From Treponema sp. (lineage in GTDB: Bacteria; Spirochaetota; Spirochaetia; Treponematales; Treponemataceae), in NCBI GenBank assembly GCA_017553635.1, contig JAFZKN010000020.1:1-52613 (forward strand): a stretch of DNA of 52,613 nucleotides, written 5' to 3'. Every line of letters starts with the position of its first letter. Position 1 is the stretch's first letter. Positions 44,692 to 52,523 of this stretch are shown piece after piece. The notes below the pieces were generated by a model. It worked only from the letters and a program-made list of their open reading frames with translations. It was not told the origin of the DNA and did no database searches. The position numbers and the translations under genes are program-made.

Positions 44692-45475
44692 TGTTTTCTT
44701 CCACCTTTACATATTTAATAAGTTCAACATTATTATTTTTACTGCGTTCAACCATGGCAGCATAAACTTTATTTCTTAAATCAAGCCTTCTTTCTTTTGG
44801 AGAAAGATTTTTATCTGCAAAAAAAGGGCCGTCAACATAAGTTACCATATCAGGAATTTCAGAATTCTTTCTTTTCTGATAAGTGTTTGTAAAAGAAAAA
44901 ACCGGAACGTCATACTGAACAGGATATTTAAACGAAGTATCTAAAAACGGTCTTATCTTTGTATAAAAAGGCCAGATATGTGCTTCGGGATAAATCGTTA
45001 CAACATGATTGTGCTGCATTTTAAATTTAACTGCATTCATAAAATTTCTGGCAGCTTCTAAATTATCAGGAAGCGGAAGAGCTCCAAGATAAGGATTAAT
45101 GCGTCCCAAAACCGGCATCGAAACATTATTTGCATGAACGATTACAAAACAGTCTTTAGGAAAACTTACAAATGTCGGAATAAGCGCGTCTGCAACAGGA
45201 TTTGTATGATTTGCATAAAGATAAAAAGATTTTTTTAAATATGGCTTCATTACTTTTTTATTTACGATTTTATGATGGTAATGACATTTTAACCAGATGA
45301 ATGCTGCAGGAACAGCAACTATACGGTACCAGAAAAGATGAGCGATGTTCCACAAAAGTCCCTTACCGCCATATTTATATTTGCCGTCAATTGCCCTTGG
45401 CTTAATTACAGCAGTAGAGAATTCGTCGTTTAATTCATCTTTATAATATGTAACCGGGATTTCTTTCATAGACAT
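44684..45475 (-). CDS. Lysophospholipid acyltransferase-like (PlsC superfamily) protein
   Basis: The 263-residue protein has one hydrophobic segment near residues 45-60 and a PlsC-type block NHTNPVADA where the usual catalytic His and Asp are separated by five rather than four residues, followed by the second block YPEAHIW. The wider spacing is a family variant and does not by itself mean loss of activity. It should transfer an acyl chain to a lipid or glycolipid. It lies between a second acyltransferase and a GT8 gene. The start is ambiguous between 45475 and 45469, as neither has a clear ribosome binding site. Confidence 0.75.
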   Translation of the reverse strand: MSMKEIPVTYYKDELNDEFSTAVIKPRAIDGKYKYGGKGLLWNIAHLFWYRIVAVPAAFIWLKCHYHHKIVNKKVMKPYLKKSFYLYANHTNPVADALIPTFVSFPKDCFVIVHANNVSMPVLGRINPYLGALPLPDNLEAARNFMNAVKFKMQHNHVVTIYPEAHIWPFYTKIRPFLDTSFKYPVQYDVPVFSFTNTYQKRKNSEIPDMVTYVDGPFFADKNLSPKERRLDLRNKVYAAMVERSKNNNVELIKYVKVEENND

Positions 45476-45488
45476 TTATATTAAGATG

Positions 45489-46343
45489 CTACTTTAAATA
45501 CTCAAGCGGAATTCCGTATGTTTTTTCGTAAACATCCTTCCACATCTGATAGTTTTTTTCCCTCATCATTTCGATGTTTTCTTTTTCAGAAAGCTTTGGA
45601 TCTGGATAAATCGGTTCGAGAATATGAATGCTGTATTCCTGAATAGGAAAGCCGTCACCACCGATAATATCTGAATCGCTCATCGTAATAAAAAACGGAA
45701 GGACAGGAACATTTGAGTCAACTGCAAATTTAAAAGCCCCGGAAGTAAGAGGACGCGGTTTTCTGTAATTCCACCACATGCCCTGCTCTGCATAAACTAA
45801 AACCTTTTCTCCACGGCGCAAAAGAATATCCATGCTCTTTATAAAAAGCTTCATCGTGCTGAATTTTGAGCTTAAAGGAAGTGTATCACAGTGACGAAAA
45901 AACAATCCGTACATTCCAGGGAAAGAAGTATAATTTCCTTCGCGGATTACTTTATACATTTTTCTGTGCGGCAGAACTTTTTCGATTACATGATAAACAG
46001 CAAAATTATCAAATGCATTAAAGTGATTGCATGTCATGATAAGACCGGACTTTCTTACTTTAATAAAGTTTTCAAGCCCGTTGACTTCTTTTATAATCAT
46101 CTGTTTGTTTTTTATAATCTTGTGAATAAAGTGGCGTGCAATTGCATAAACTGCGATTCTTAAAATCTTGTTTGAAAATTTCCTGCAAAGATAATCGGTT
46201 TTCTCAGGTTCAAGCGGAATTGTAGGAGGATCGTCTTCTACATCTTTAGAAAACCATCCTTTTCTTTCGTATTCATCAATTCGTGCAAGAACTGCCAGTC
46301 TCTGAGGATCCTTTGGAATTTCGTTACTGTTTGTCTTTTCCAT
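45489..46343 (-). CDS. PlsC-type acyltransferase
   Basis: The 284-residue protein has the canonical acyltransferase block CNHFNAFDNF (His-x4-Asp), VYAEQGMWW as the second block, and a PVLPFFI segment. It likely acylates a glycerol-phosphate or lysolipid. I start at 46343, where AAAGG lies at suitable distance; the gene then overlaps the upstream GT8 gene by about 20 bases. A longer reading to 46400 is in the frame of nothing useful. Confidence 0.85.
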   Translation of the reverse strand: MEKTNSNEIPKDPQRLAVLARIDEYERKGWFSKDVEDDPPTIPLEPEKTDYLCRKFSNKILRIAVYAIARHFIHKIIKNKQMIIKEVNGLENFIKVRKSGLIMTCNHFNAFDNFAVYHVIEKVLPHRKMYKVIREGNYTSFPGMYGLFFRHCDTLPLSSKFSTMKLFIKSMDILLRRGEKVLVYAEQGMWWNYRKPRPLTSGAFKFAVDSNVPVLPFFITMSDSDIIGGDGFPIQEYSIHILEPIYPDPKLSEKENIEMMREKNYQMWKDVYEKTYGIPLEYLK

Positions 46344-47370
46344 CATAGCCTTTTTTAGTTTTATACGCCCTGATTCCGATGAGCTTTCTGATCCGCACAA
46401 ATCTCTTTATCTTATCATAAAGCCACCAGACACTTCCATTTTTACCCTTTGTATTATTGTAATTATTCGGATCGTTTGCGTCCTCTTCTGCCATCTTCTG
46501 CAGGTTTTCCATAAGAAGAGTATCCTTATCAAAATCTGCCTGAGTGCGTGAGTCACGCATTTTTATAAGATCGTCATAAAAATCTGTCTGCTTTGCATAC
46601 TTCCAGAAATATTCTTCGTAAAGAATGTCTTTATATTTCCAAGGACGCCAGTTAATCTTCCAGTGAATGAGCTTTAAATCCTTGTTGTTGAATTTATCAT
46701 TTTTATAAGAAGTTTTATTCCATCCAAGATGAACCTGACGTACATGACCTTTACATAAAACGTTAAGATAATCTTCGTCCTGCACTACACGGAATTTATA
46801 ACGGCTTAAAAGATCTACGAATTTTTCTGCAATATGAAGGTTTCTCCACCTGCGGCAGTTGATAAGTAAAATTCCTGCGTTAAAATAATCCTTGCGGTTA
46901 ATTCCGTTTGCCTTTTCTACATAGTTTCCGAAAACCTCGTAAGTCTGCATTACTTCTTCGACAGCAGCTCCGACATAAAAACCATGAACGTGGGTGTTAT
47001 ACAGTTCACTTATATCGCCTACAACAGTAATGTCGCAGTCAAGATAAAGAACTTTTTTATACTGCGGAAAGAGATTAGGAATGAAAATTCTGTAGTATGT
47101 CTCTTTTGAATAGTAGTCGCGAAGATGGAACATTCCTTCGATTTTATCAAGTTCATCTGCCAGCGAAATGAATTCTATTGAAGAATTAGGTGTCTCAAGC
47201 TTTTTAATGCGGTCTATATTTTCCTGCTTAAGCTGGGTAATGAGTACGAAAATTCTGTAAAAATTGTCTTTGTTTGCGTTATCAAGAAGTGATGTAACTG
47301 CAATTGCTAAAAAAGGAACATAATTGTCGTCTGTAGCAAAGCATATTGGTATTTCCTTTTGTTTACGCAT
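46324..47370 (-). CDS. Glycosyltransferase family 8
   Basis: The 348-residue protein has the GT8 opening IPICFATDDNYVPFLAIAVTS, the DxD motif in VLYLDCDITVVGD, FNAGILLINCRRWR and LIHWKINWRPWK. The C-terminal 80 residues (from about 270) are an added basic tail. It is the first gene of the operon, directly behind a good promoter. Together with the second GT8 and two acyltransferases it suggests a glycolipid or lipopolysaccharide-like product. Confidence 0.9.
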   Translation of the reverse strand: MRKQKEIPICFATDDNYVPFLAIAVTSLLDNANKDNFYRIFVLITQLKQENIDRIKKLETPNSSIEFISLADELDKIEGMFHLRDYYSKETYYRIFIPNLFPQYKKVLYLDCDITVVGDISELYNTHVHGFYVGAAVEEVMQTYEVFGNYVEKANGINRKDYFNAGILLINCRRWRNLHIAEKFVDLLSRYKFRVVQDEDYLNVLCKGHVRQVHLGWNKTSYKNDKFNNKDLKLIHWKINWRPWKYKDILYEEYFWKYAKQTDFYDDLIKMRDSRTQADFDKDTLLMENLQKMAEEDANDPNNYNNTKGKNGSVWWLYDKIKRFVRIRKLIGIRAYKTKKGYDGKDKQ

Positions 47371-47401
47371 ACATTTTCCCTATAAGTGTTGAATTTCATT
47401 A

Positions 47402-47430
47402 ATTTTAACATTTTTTGCGCAATCTGTCAC
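47402..47430 (-). promoter_or_regulatory. Promoter of the GT8/acyltransferase operon
   Basis: On the minus strand GTGACA (47430-47425), a 17-base spacer and TAAAAT (47407-47402). The start codon is 32 bases further on, with GGGA as ribosome binding site. A small CCTCTGG/CCAGGGG hairpin lies just upstream, between this promoter and the argS stop. Confidence 0.65.
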
Positions 47431-47457
47431 CCCTGGACACCCCAGAGGCAGGCAGCA

Positions 47458-49257
47458 TTACATTTTTTCCAGGAACGGAACAAGAACAAGGTCCATTGCG
47501 CGCTTTAATACAGTTAAAGTGCATTCTGCAAGGTAAAGGCGTGCACCCTTTAAAACTTCATCTTCTGAGTTTAAAATAGGACAGTTCTGATAGAATTTGC
47601 TGAAAAGCTTAGATGTATCATATAAATATGCGCATACAGCACTCGGATCGAGGTTTTCTGCAGCCTTTGAAATAACTTCCGGAAAATTACCGAGAGCGCG
47701 TATTAATTCCCACTCCTCCGGTGCCGTTAAAAGTGACACAGCTTCTTTTGTTGAATTCAGCTTAACGCCGCTATCCTGGGCTTTTCTCAAAATTGAAGCA
47801 ATGCGGGCACCCATATACTGGAGGTAAGGACCGGTATTTCCGTTAAAGCTTAAAGATTCCTGTGGATTAAAAAGCATGTCCTTAATTGGAGTTGCCTGTA
47901 AAAGATAATAATGTAGGGCGGCAAGAGCAACGTTTTCTGCAACGGCATCCGCATCCCCTACTTCTTCATCACGGCCGCGTTCTTTAATTGCTTCAAGAGC
48001 ATCTGCATGAAGTGAATCAATCAAATCGTCTGCATCAACAATAGTACCTTCACGGCTTTTCATACGTCCAGACGGAAGGTTAACAAGTCCGTAGCTTAAA
48101 TGATAGAGCTTGTCGGCCCATTCAAAGCCAAGCTTTTTAAGTATATGGAATAAAATCTTAAAGTGATAATTCTGTTCTGAAGCAACAACGTAAACAAGCT
48201 GGTTAAAAGCCCAGTCATCGTGGCGGCTTATTGCAGTTCCGATATCCTGAGTAATGTAAACCGAAGTTCCGTCTTTTCTTAAAAGAACTTTTTCGTGATT
48301 GTCTTCGTCCTTTCCTTTTCCTACAACATCCGTTACATCAATGCGCACAGATCCGTCATCGGCTTTAAAGAAAACTCCCTTTTCAAGTCCCTTTAATATT
48401 TCATCTTTACCTTTAAGGTATGTATCGCTTTCAAGATAGAATTTATCAAAAGAAACTCCAGTTCTGTCGTAAGTTGCCTTTACACCGTCAAGAGTCCACT
48501 TATTCATCATTTCCCAGAGAGCACGGACTTCTTTATCGCCTGCTTCCCATTTAACAAGCATTTCTTCTGCTTCCTGTGCGGCTTCGGGATGCTCCTTTGA
48601 GTATCTGTCAAATTCAACATAACACTGACCTACAAAATGGTCACCCTTCATTCCAAGACTTTCAGGTGTGTCGCCGTTTTTTTCGTGGAACAGTTTATAA
48701 GCGAGCATGGATTTACAGATATGAACTCCACGGTTGTTGATAAGGTCAACTTTATAAACTTCGGCCCCGGCAGCCTTTAAAATTCGGCTTACAGATTCTC
48801 CGAGAGCATCATTTCTTAAGTGTCCGAGGTGAAGAGGCTTATTTGTATTTGGAGAAGAAAACTCTACCATTACACGGCGGCCTTCAAGCATCTTTTTATT
48901 TTCAGAATTTAAACTTCCGTAATTTTCTTTTTGAGCAGAAATTCTTTCAAGAATAGAAAAACCTTCGTCGCCTTTATTCATCTTTAAGTTAACATAAGGA
49001 CCGACAGCAACAATTTCTCCGATATCAGATTTTACAGCACGGCCTGCAACTTCTGAGGCAATCTGCGGCGGCGCCATGCGCAGCGTCTTTGCAAAAACAA
49101 ACATCGGGATTCCAAGATCTCCCATAGCAGGATCCGGCGGTGTCTGAACGGCAAGAGTTTCCGGGTCTACCTCAGGACTTTCTAAAGCCTTTTCCTTAAT
49201 GAATGCGTTTAATGCCTGTGCAACAGTTTTTCTAAATTCTACCTTTATATCTGCCAT
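47458..49257 (-). CDS. argS: Arginyl-tRNA synthetase
   Basis: The 599-residue class I synthetase charges tRNA-Arg. It has the HIGH-type motif HLGHLRND, the ArgRS feature EFSSPNTNKPLHLGH, and a GRMKSREG segment standing in for KMSKS. The C-terminal DALR anticodon-binding domain ends the protein. AAAGGAATTATT precedes the ATG. It is alone on its strand, divergent from the integrase gene. Confidence 0.96.
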   Translation of the reverse strand: MADIKVEFRKTVAQALNAFIKEKALESPEVDPETLAVQTPPDPAMGDLGIPMFVFAKTLRMAPPQIASEVAGRAVKSDIGEIVAVGPYVNLKMNKGDEGFSILERISAQKENYGSLNSENKKMLEGRRVMVEFSSPNTNKPLHLGHLRNDALGESVSRILKAAGAEVYKVDLINNRGVHICKSMLAYKLFHEKNGDTPESLGMKGDHFVGQCYVEFDRYSKEHPEAAQEAEEMLVKWEAGDKEVRALWEMMNKWTLDGVKATYDRTGVSFDKFYLESDTYLKGKDEILKGLEKGVFFKADDGSVRIDVTDVVGKGKDEDNHEKVLLRKDGTSVYITQDIGTAISRHDDWAFNQLVYVVASEQNYHFKILFHILKKLGFEWADKLYHLSYGLVNLPSGRMKSREGTIVDADDLIDSLHADALEAIKERGRDEEVGDADAVAENVALAALHYYLLQATPIKDMLFNPQESLSFNGNTGPYLQYMGARIASILRKAQDSGVKLNSTKEAVSLLTAPEEWELIRALGNFPEVISKAAENLDPSAVCAYLYDTSKLFSKFYQNCPILNSEDEVLKGARLYLAECTLTVLKRAMDLVLVPFLEKM

Positions 49258-49423
49258 AATAATTCCTTTCTATTTTATGGAATATTAGCAGAAAACGGGA
49301 TTTTATGCTATAACGATGTTTGTTTAAAAAAAGACATGTTTTTTTTAATTTTTGCAGTAAATTCTTTAAACTTTTTTGTATATATACTCTTGAAAGGACA
49401 AAAAATTTAAAAGAGGTATTATC

Positions 49424-50644
49424 ATGAAAGTTAACATTAAACCTTATGACAGACAGTATTTTTCGGTTGAGTTTCCTTATGGATTTGACCAAAAGCATCT
49501 TGATGCAGTAAGAAGCGTCCCGGGAAGAAAGTGGAACAACGAAAAAAAGCTATGGCTTATTCCAAACAATGCACAGTCAAGGAAAATCCTTTTAGAAAAT
49601 CTTTCTAAAACAGTTGAATTTAAAAAAGAAAACGATGCCGGTTATAAAAATCCTGCATATTCAGAAGAACAGAAAAAAATTGCTGAGCAAATTCAGCTTT
49701 TAGAAGAAGCACTTAAAGCACAGCATTACAGTCCAAGAACAGCCGAAAGCTACGCAAAATGGGTAAAACAGTTTCTTAAAGACTATAGAAACCATGCAGA
49801 GCCGCTTGGTCAAAAAGAGATTAACGCATTTTTAACAAAGCTTGCAGTAAAACACAATGTAAGTGCTTCTACACAAAACCAGGCACTTGCAGCAGTTTTA
49901 TATTATTTTAGGCATGTAAAACATGAAGATACAGATAATTTTAATGACGTCATTCATGCAAAACATAAAAAAAGGCTTCCTGTAGTTTTAACAAAACAGG
50001 AGGTTCGAAATATTTTAGGACACATGCAGGGAAGCAAACAGCTTGCAGCAGAACTTTTGTACGGAACCGGAATGAGATTAAATGAAGTTCTGGCATTACG
50101 AATTTTAGACATTGATTTTGAAAGAAACGAAATTACAGTACGTTACGGAAAAGGTGCAAAAGACAGACGCGTCATGCTTCCAAAAAGCCTTGTTCCAAAA
50201 ATAAAACAGCAGATTAGAAAAGTTAAAATAATTCACGACAACGATTTAAAAGAAGGCTTTGGAGAAGTTAAACTAAGGGACGGAATGGCAAAACGCTCTT
50301 CTGTTACTTCTAAAGAATTTAGGTGGCAGTGGCTTTTTCCACAAAAGAACCGCTGGATAAACCCTTTAAGTGGAGAACAGGGCCGGCATCACATGGACGA
50401 AAGCCTTTTGCAGCGCGCCGTAAAAAACGCCCTCCGCGAAACAGGTATCATAAAAAACGCAAGCTGTCACTCATTCCGCCACTCTTTTGCAACCCACCTT
50501 TTAGAAAACGGTTACGACTTAAGAACTGTCCAGGTTCTTTTAGGGCACAGTGACGTTCGCACAACAATGGTTTACACCCACGTCCTAAACCGTGGTGCAA
50601 AAGAAATCGTAAGCCCGCTCGATGCGATTTTAGAGATGGAATAA
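49424..50644 (+). CDS. intI: Integron integrase (IntI-type tyrosine recombinase) with N-terminal extension
   Basis: The 406-residue recombinase has the catalytic residues Arg218 (GTGMRLNE), Lys243 (GKGAKD), His349 and Arg352 (CHSFRHSF), His375 (GHSDV) and Tyr384 (MVYTHV). Between the core motifs, residues about 285-325 form the extra IntI-specific segment (KEFRWQWLFPQ, GRHHMDESLLQRAV). Residues 1-70 are not in classical IntI; the part VPGRKWNNEKKLWLIP resembles the N-terminal modules of Bacteroidetes-type tyrosine recombinases. AGAGG precedes the ATG. The cassettes lie downstream in the same direction, as described for Treponema denticola. Confidence 0.9.
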   Translation: MKVNIKPYDRQYFSVEFPYGFDQKHLDAVRSVPGRKWNNEKKLWLIPNNAQSRKILLENLSKTVEFKKENDAGYKNPAYSEEQKKIAEQIQLLEEALKAQHYSPRTAESYAKWVKQFLKDYRNHAEPLGQKEINAFLTKLAVKHNVSASTQNQALAAVLYYFRHVKHEDTDNFNDVIHAKHKKRLPVVLTKQEVRNILGHMQGSKQLAAELLYGTGMRLNEVLALRILDIDFERNEITVRYGKGAKDRRVMLPKSLVPKIKQQIRKVKIIHDNDLKEGFGEVKLRDGMAKRSSVTSKEFRWQWLFPQKNRWINPLSGEQGRHHMDESLLQRAVKNALRETGIIKNASCHSFRHSFATHLLENGYDLRTVQVLLGHSDVRTTMVYTHVLNRGAKEIVSPLDAILEME

Positions 50645-50651
50645 AATTTAT

Positions 50652-50729
50652 AAGTTTTTCCTGCACGGCCGTACACCCGCAAAAGTCTTGTGCGGCCGTG
50701 CGGGGAAATCCTTAAAAAACTTGTTATGT
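50652..50729 (+). other. Degenerate attC- or attI-like site after intI
   Basis: Starting eight bases after the intI stop is an imperfect palindrome: AAGTTTTT (50652-50659) with AAAAACTT (50715-50722), and GCACGGCCG (50663-50671) with CGGCCGTGC (50693-50701). It is followed directly by the core GTTATGT (50723-50729). No complement of that core exists at the left end, so it may be a degenerate attC, the attI, or an intI terminator placed at the site. Confidence 0.5.
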
Positions 50730-50730
50730 G

Positions 50731-51051
50731 TTATTTCCTCTTCCCAGCCAAGTCATAAACCTCATTATCGGCCCTTGCAGAAATTACAAGAATATACATC
50801 TGATGCGATTTTTTATCTTCCATAAGCTTATATACAACTCTTATTCCAATATCCCGGTATTTTATTTTAAGAAGTCCAGTTAAATCATTTGTGCCCTTAT
50901 TTCCCAAAGGCTTTCCATATCCGCCCTTACTCTGAAGTCTTGGATTTGCTGAAACCTTTATAATACCTTTTAAAACAATTTTACGGACAGAACCATCAAG
51001 TTTTGCAAGTTCTTCTTTTGCAAGCGGATGATATTTTATTTCCCAAGCCAT
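50731..51051 (-). CDS. RelE/ParE family toxin
   Basis: The 106-residue protein fits the RelE superfamily: HPLAKEELAKLDGSVRKIVL, a central IKYRDIGIRVVYKL and the final SARADNEVYDLAGKR with the basic residues used to bind and cut mRNA on the ribosome. It follows its antitoxin gene by three bases. It begins 2 bases beyond the first core site and runs against the integron direction, as toxin-antitoxin cassettes often do. Confidence 0.88.
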   Translation of the reverse strand: MAWEIKYHPLAKEELAKLDGSVRKIVLKGIIKVSANPRLQSKGGYGKPLGNKGTNDLTGLLKIKYRDIGIRVVYKLMEDKKSHQMYILVISARADNEVYDLAGKRK

Positions 51052-51054
51052 CGC

Positions 51055-51375
51055 TTACTCCAGATTTACTTCAACATCATCTAAGTCAGAAGAATCAAGC
51101 CCAAATTCTTTCATTACATCATCATGAGATATATATTCAGCTTTATTTACCAGACGTTTTTCTGCTTCTGCTGTAAGAATGGCATTTTCATATTCTTCCA
51201 TCATCTGCTGATAACTTTGCGGACTCATAAGAATGCATTCTGGTGCATTATTTTTTACGACAATTCTTGTACCGAATTTCTTGACATCAGCAAAAATTTT
51301 GTTTGCCTGGCCTTTATTAAAAAGGCTTATTGGAATTATAGCATCAAGTACATTTACTGCGTTCATAACTTTCAT
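51055..51375 (-). CDS. Phd/YefM-type antitoxin
   Basis: The 106-residue protein has the N-terminal dimerisation and DNA-binding fold of Phd/YefM antitoxins (NAVNVLDAIIPISLFNKGQA, then VVKNNAPECILMSPQSYQQM) and an acidic tail that would cover the toxin. GGAGG precedes the start at 51375; a longer reading to 51393 includes that site. It presumably represses its own operon. Confidence 0.85.
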   Translation of the reverse strand: MKVMNAVNVLDAIIPISLFNKGQANKIFADVKKFGTRIVVKNNAPECILMSPQSYQQMMEEYENAILTAEAEKRLVNKAEYISHDDVMKEFGLDSSDLDDVEVNLE

Positions 51376-51525
51376 GATCGTCGCCTCCTGCAACCATATT
51401 ACATTATATTGAACAATTTATTTGTTGTCAAATTTATTGTTGTTTTTTTTAACTATTTTGCCCATCCTGAGCCCAATGGAGATTTAGGCGTATCCGTATA
51501 AAATCATGCAGGTTTTTAAAAAGTA

Positions 51526-51534
51526 TGGTACAAT
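51526..51534 (+). promoter_or_regulatory. Extended -10 box, possible cassette promoter
   Basis: TGGTACAAT, a TG-extended -10 hexamer pointing toward the cassettes, 82 bases before the core site at 51616. No good -35 is seen. It would drive the nuclease cassette, and it may be the Pc promoter of the integron. Confidence 0.4.
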
Positions 51535-51549
51535 GGGAAACGATAAAAC

Positions 51550-51597
51550 TTGTAAAACCTTTACAATGACATTTTTGCTGTTTTAAAGGATTTACAA
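51550..51597. repeat. Inverted repeat before the nuclease cassette
   Basis: TTGTAAAACCTTT (51550-51562) and AAAGGATTTACAA (51585-51597) pair with one mismatch over a 22-base loop. It lies between the extended -10 box and the core site, where IntI accessory binding sites or a regulatory hairpin might be expected. Confidence 0.45.
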
Positions 51598-51615
51598 TGG
51601 ATACGGGGAAGGAAT

Positions 51616-51643
51616 GTTATGTGGACGCCCACACTGGGGCGCT
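51616..51643 (+). repeat. Integron core site plus conserved 28-base cassette leader, copy 1
   Basis: The segment begins with GTTATGT and reads almost the same as the copy at 52479-52506, with one difference (A for G at 51631). Inside it CGCCC (51626-51630) and GGGCG (51637-51641) form a 5-base hairpin stem with a 6-base loop, directly before the cassette's AGGAG. Confidence 0.7.
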
Positions 51644-51658
51644 AGGAGAGAAAAAAGT

Positions 51659-52426
51659 ATGAATATTGAAAAAATTAAAAAGCATCTGTCTGATTATAAA
51701 ATTCGAGAGCTTGGAATAACTGAATCTGGTACCTGGTGGAAAAATCATAAAAAGTATTCTCATATACTCCCGTATGAGTGCAAATTTGAAAATGTAATAA
51801 AATCAAATAGAAAAAATGATTTAATTAATTTAATAGATTCTGAATCTTTACACTTGGGATTTCACCATTTAAATTCCTCTCAGGCATTGGCATTAAATCT
51901 ATTCGGACCTTTAGTATTAACAAATAATCTAAAAATAATTGAAAATCTTTTACTTTCAGAAAAATCAATTGGAAAATTTGAATATATTGAAAATCCAAAA
52001 GAAAACACGAACTTTGATTTCTTTGTTGGGGATGGTAATTTAAATAATTATTTTGAAGTAAAATATACAGAAAAAAACTTTGGTAATGCAAAAGAAGATT
52101 TAGAGCACAAACAGAAATTTCAAGAAATATATAAAAAAGAATTGGAATCATTTTCAGATATTACTGAAAAAGAATTTTATAAAAAATATCAGTTGTGGCG
52201 AAATATAATTTATGCAAAAAAAGGAAATGTCTTTTTTATAGTTCCAATATTTAGAAAAGATTTAATTCTAGAGGTTGAAACCGCTAAAAAAAGAATTTTA
52301 GATGAAAAAATTAAAAATAGAATTTTTATATTAGAAATTGACTCATTAGTAAAAAAATGTATAGAAATAGATGAGTTAAAAAATCATTATATTGAATTTG
52401 AAAAGAAATACTTAAATATCACATAA
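51659..52426 (+). CDS. Putative PD-(D/E)XK restriction-type endonuclease cassette (PGN_0703-like)
   Basis: The 255-residue protein starts at 51659 after AGGAG. It shows HHLNSSQALALNLFGPL, which I associate with the PGN_0703 family of putative restriction endonucleases, and a plausible PD-(D/E)XK core with Asp120 (NFDFF) and Glu133-x-Lys135 (YFEVKYTE). It is strikingly AT-rich, much more so than nearby housekeeping genes, a sign of transfer. The TAA stop is inside the left core of the attC site at 52421. No methyltransferase is visible, so it may be a solitary defence nuclease. Function is inferred. Confidence 0.7.
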   Translation: MNIEKIKKHLSDYKIRELGITESGTWWKNHKKYSHILPYECKFENVIKSNRKNDLINLIDSESLHLGFHHLNSSQALALNLFGPLVLTNNLKIIENLLLSEKSIGKFEYIENPKENTNFDFFVGDGNLNNYFEVKYTEKNFGNAKEDLEHKQKFQEIYKKELESFSDITEKEFYKKYQLWRNIIYAKKGNVFFIVPIFRKDLILEVETAKKRILDEKIKNRIFILEIDSLVKKCIEIDELKNHYIEFEKKYLNIT

Positions 52427-52485
52427 CATGCACTTCAAAGCAGACGCACGGTCAAGCCGCGCGCTGTTTAAGTGCGTAGTTATGT
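52421..52485 (+). other. attC recombination site of the nuclease cassette
   Basis: The left core ACATAAC (52421-52427) and right core GTTATGT (52479-52485) are exact complements. Next inside, GCACTT (52430-52435) pairs with AAGTGC (52470-52475), separated from the cores by two and three bases, the asymmetry expected for the extrahelical bases that orient attC. A variable middle with a short inner stem fills 52436-52469. Length is 65 bases, normal for attC. Confidence 0.85.
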
Positions 52486-52506
52486 GGACGCCCGCACTGG
52501 GGCGCT
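52479..52506 (+). repeat. Integron core site plus conserved 28-base cassette leader, copy 2
   Basis: This copy follows the attC right core and matches the copy at 51616-51643 at 27 of 28 positions, including the CGCCC/GGGCG hairpin. It precedes the AAGGAG and start of the next cassette gene. Confidence 0.7.
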
Positions 52507-52523
52507 TCCGAAGGAGTATAAAA

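Larger units (their letters stand above)
51376..51658. other. Intergenic region with promoter, inverted repeat and integron core site
   Basis: This 283-base stretch separates the antitoxin from the nuclease cassette. It holds the antitoxin promoter region, an extended -10 box at 51526-51534, an inverted repeat at 51550-51597 and a GTTATGT core at 51616-51622. There is no complementary core upstream, so this could be the true attI with the cassette promoter. No reading frame is convincing. Confidence 0.5.

Noticed and set aside
47432..47457. Hairpin after argS as an intrinsic terminator
   Set aside because: No T run follows on the minus strand; it may still be a weak stop.
49232..49498. Minus-strand frame across the intI start region
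   Set aside because: It overlaps both argS and intI starts and is low-complexity; the region is a divergent promoter area.
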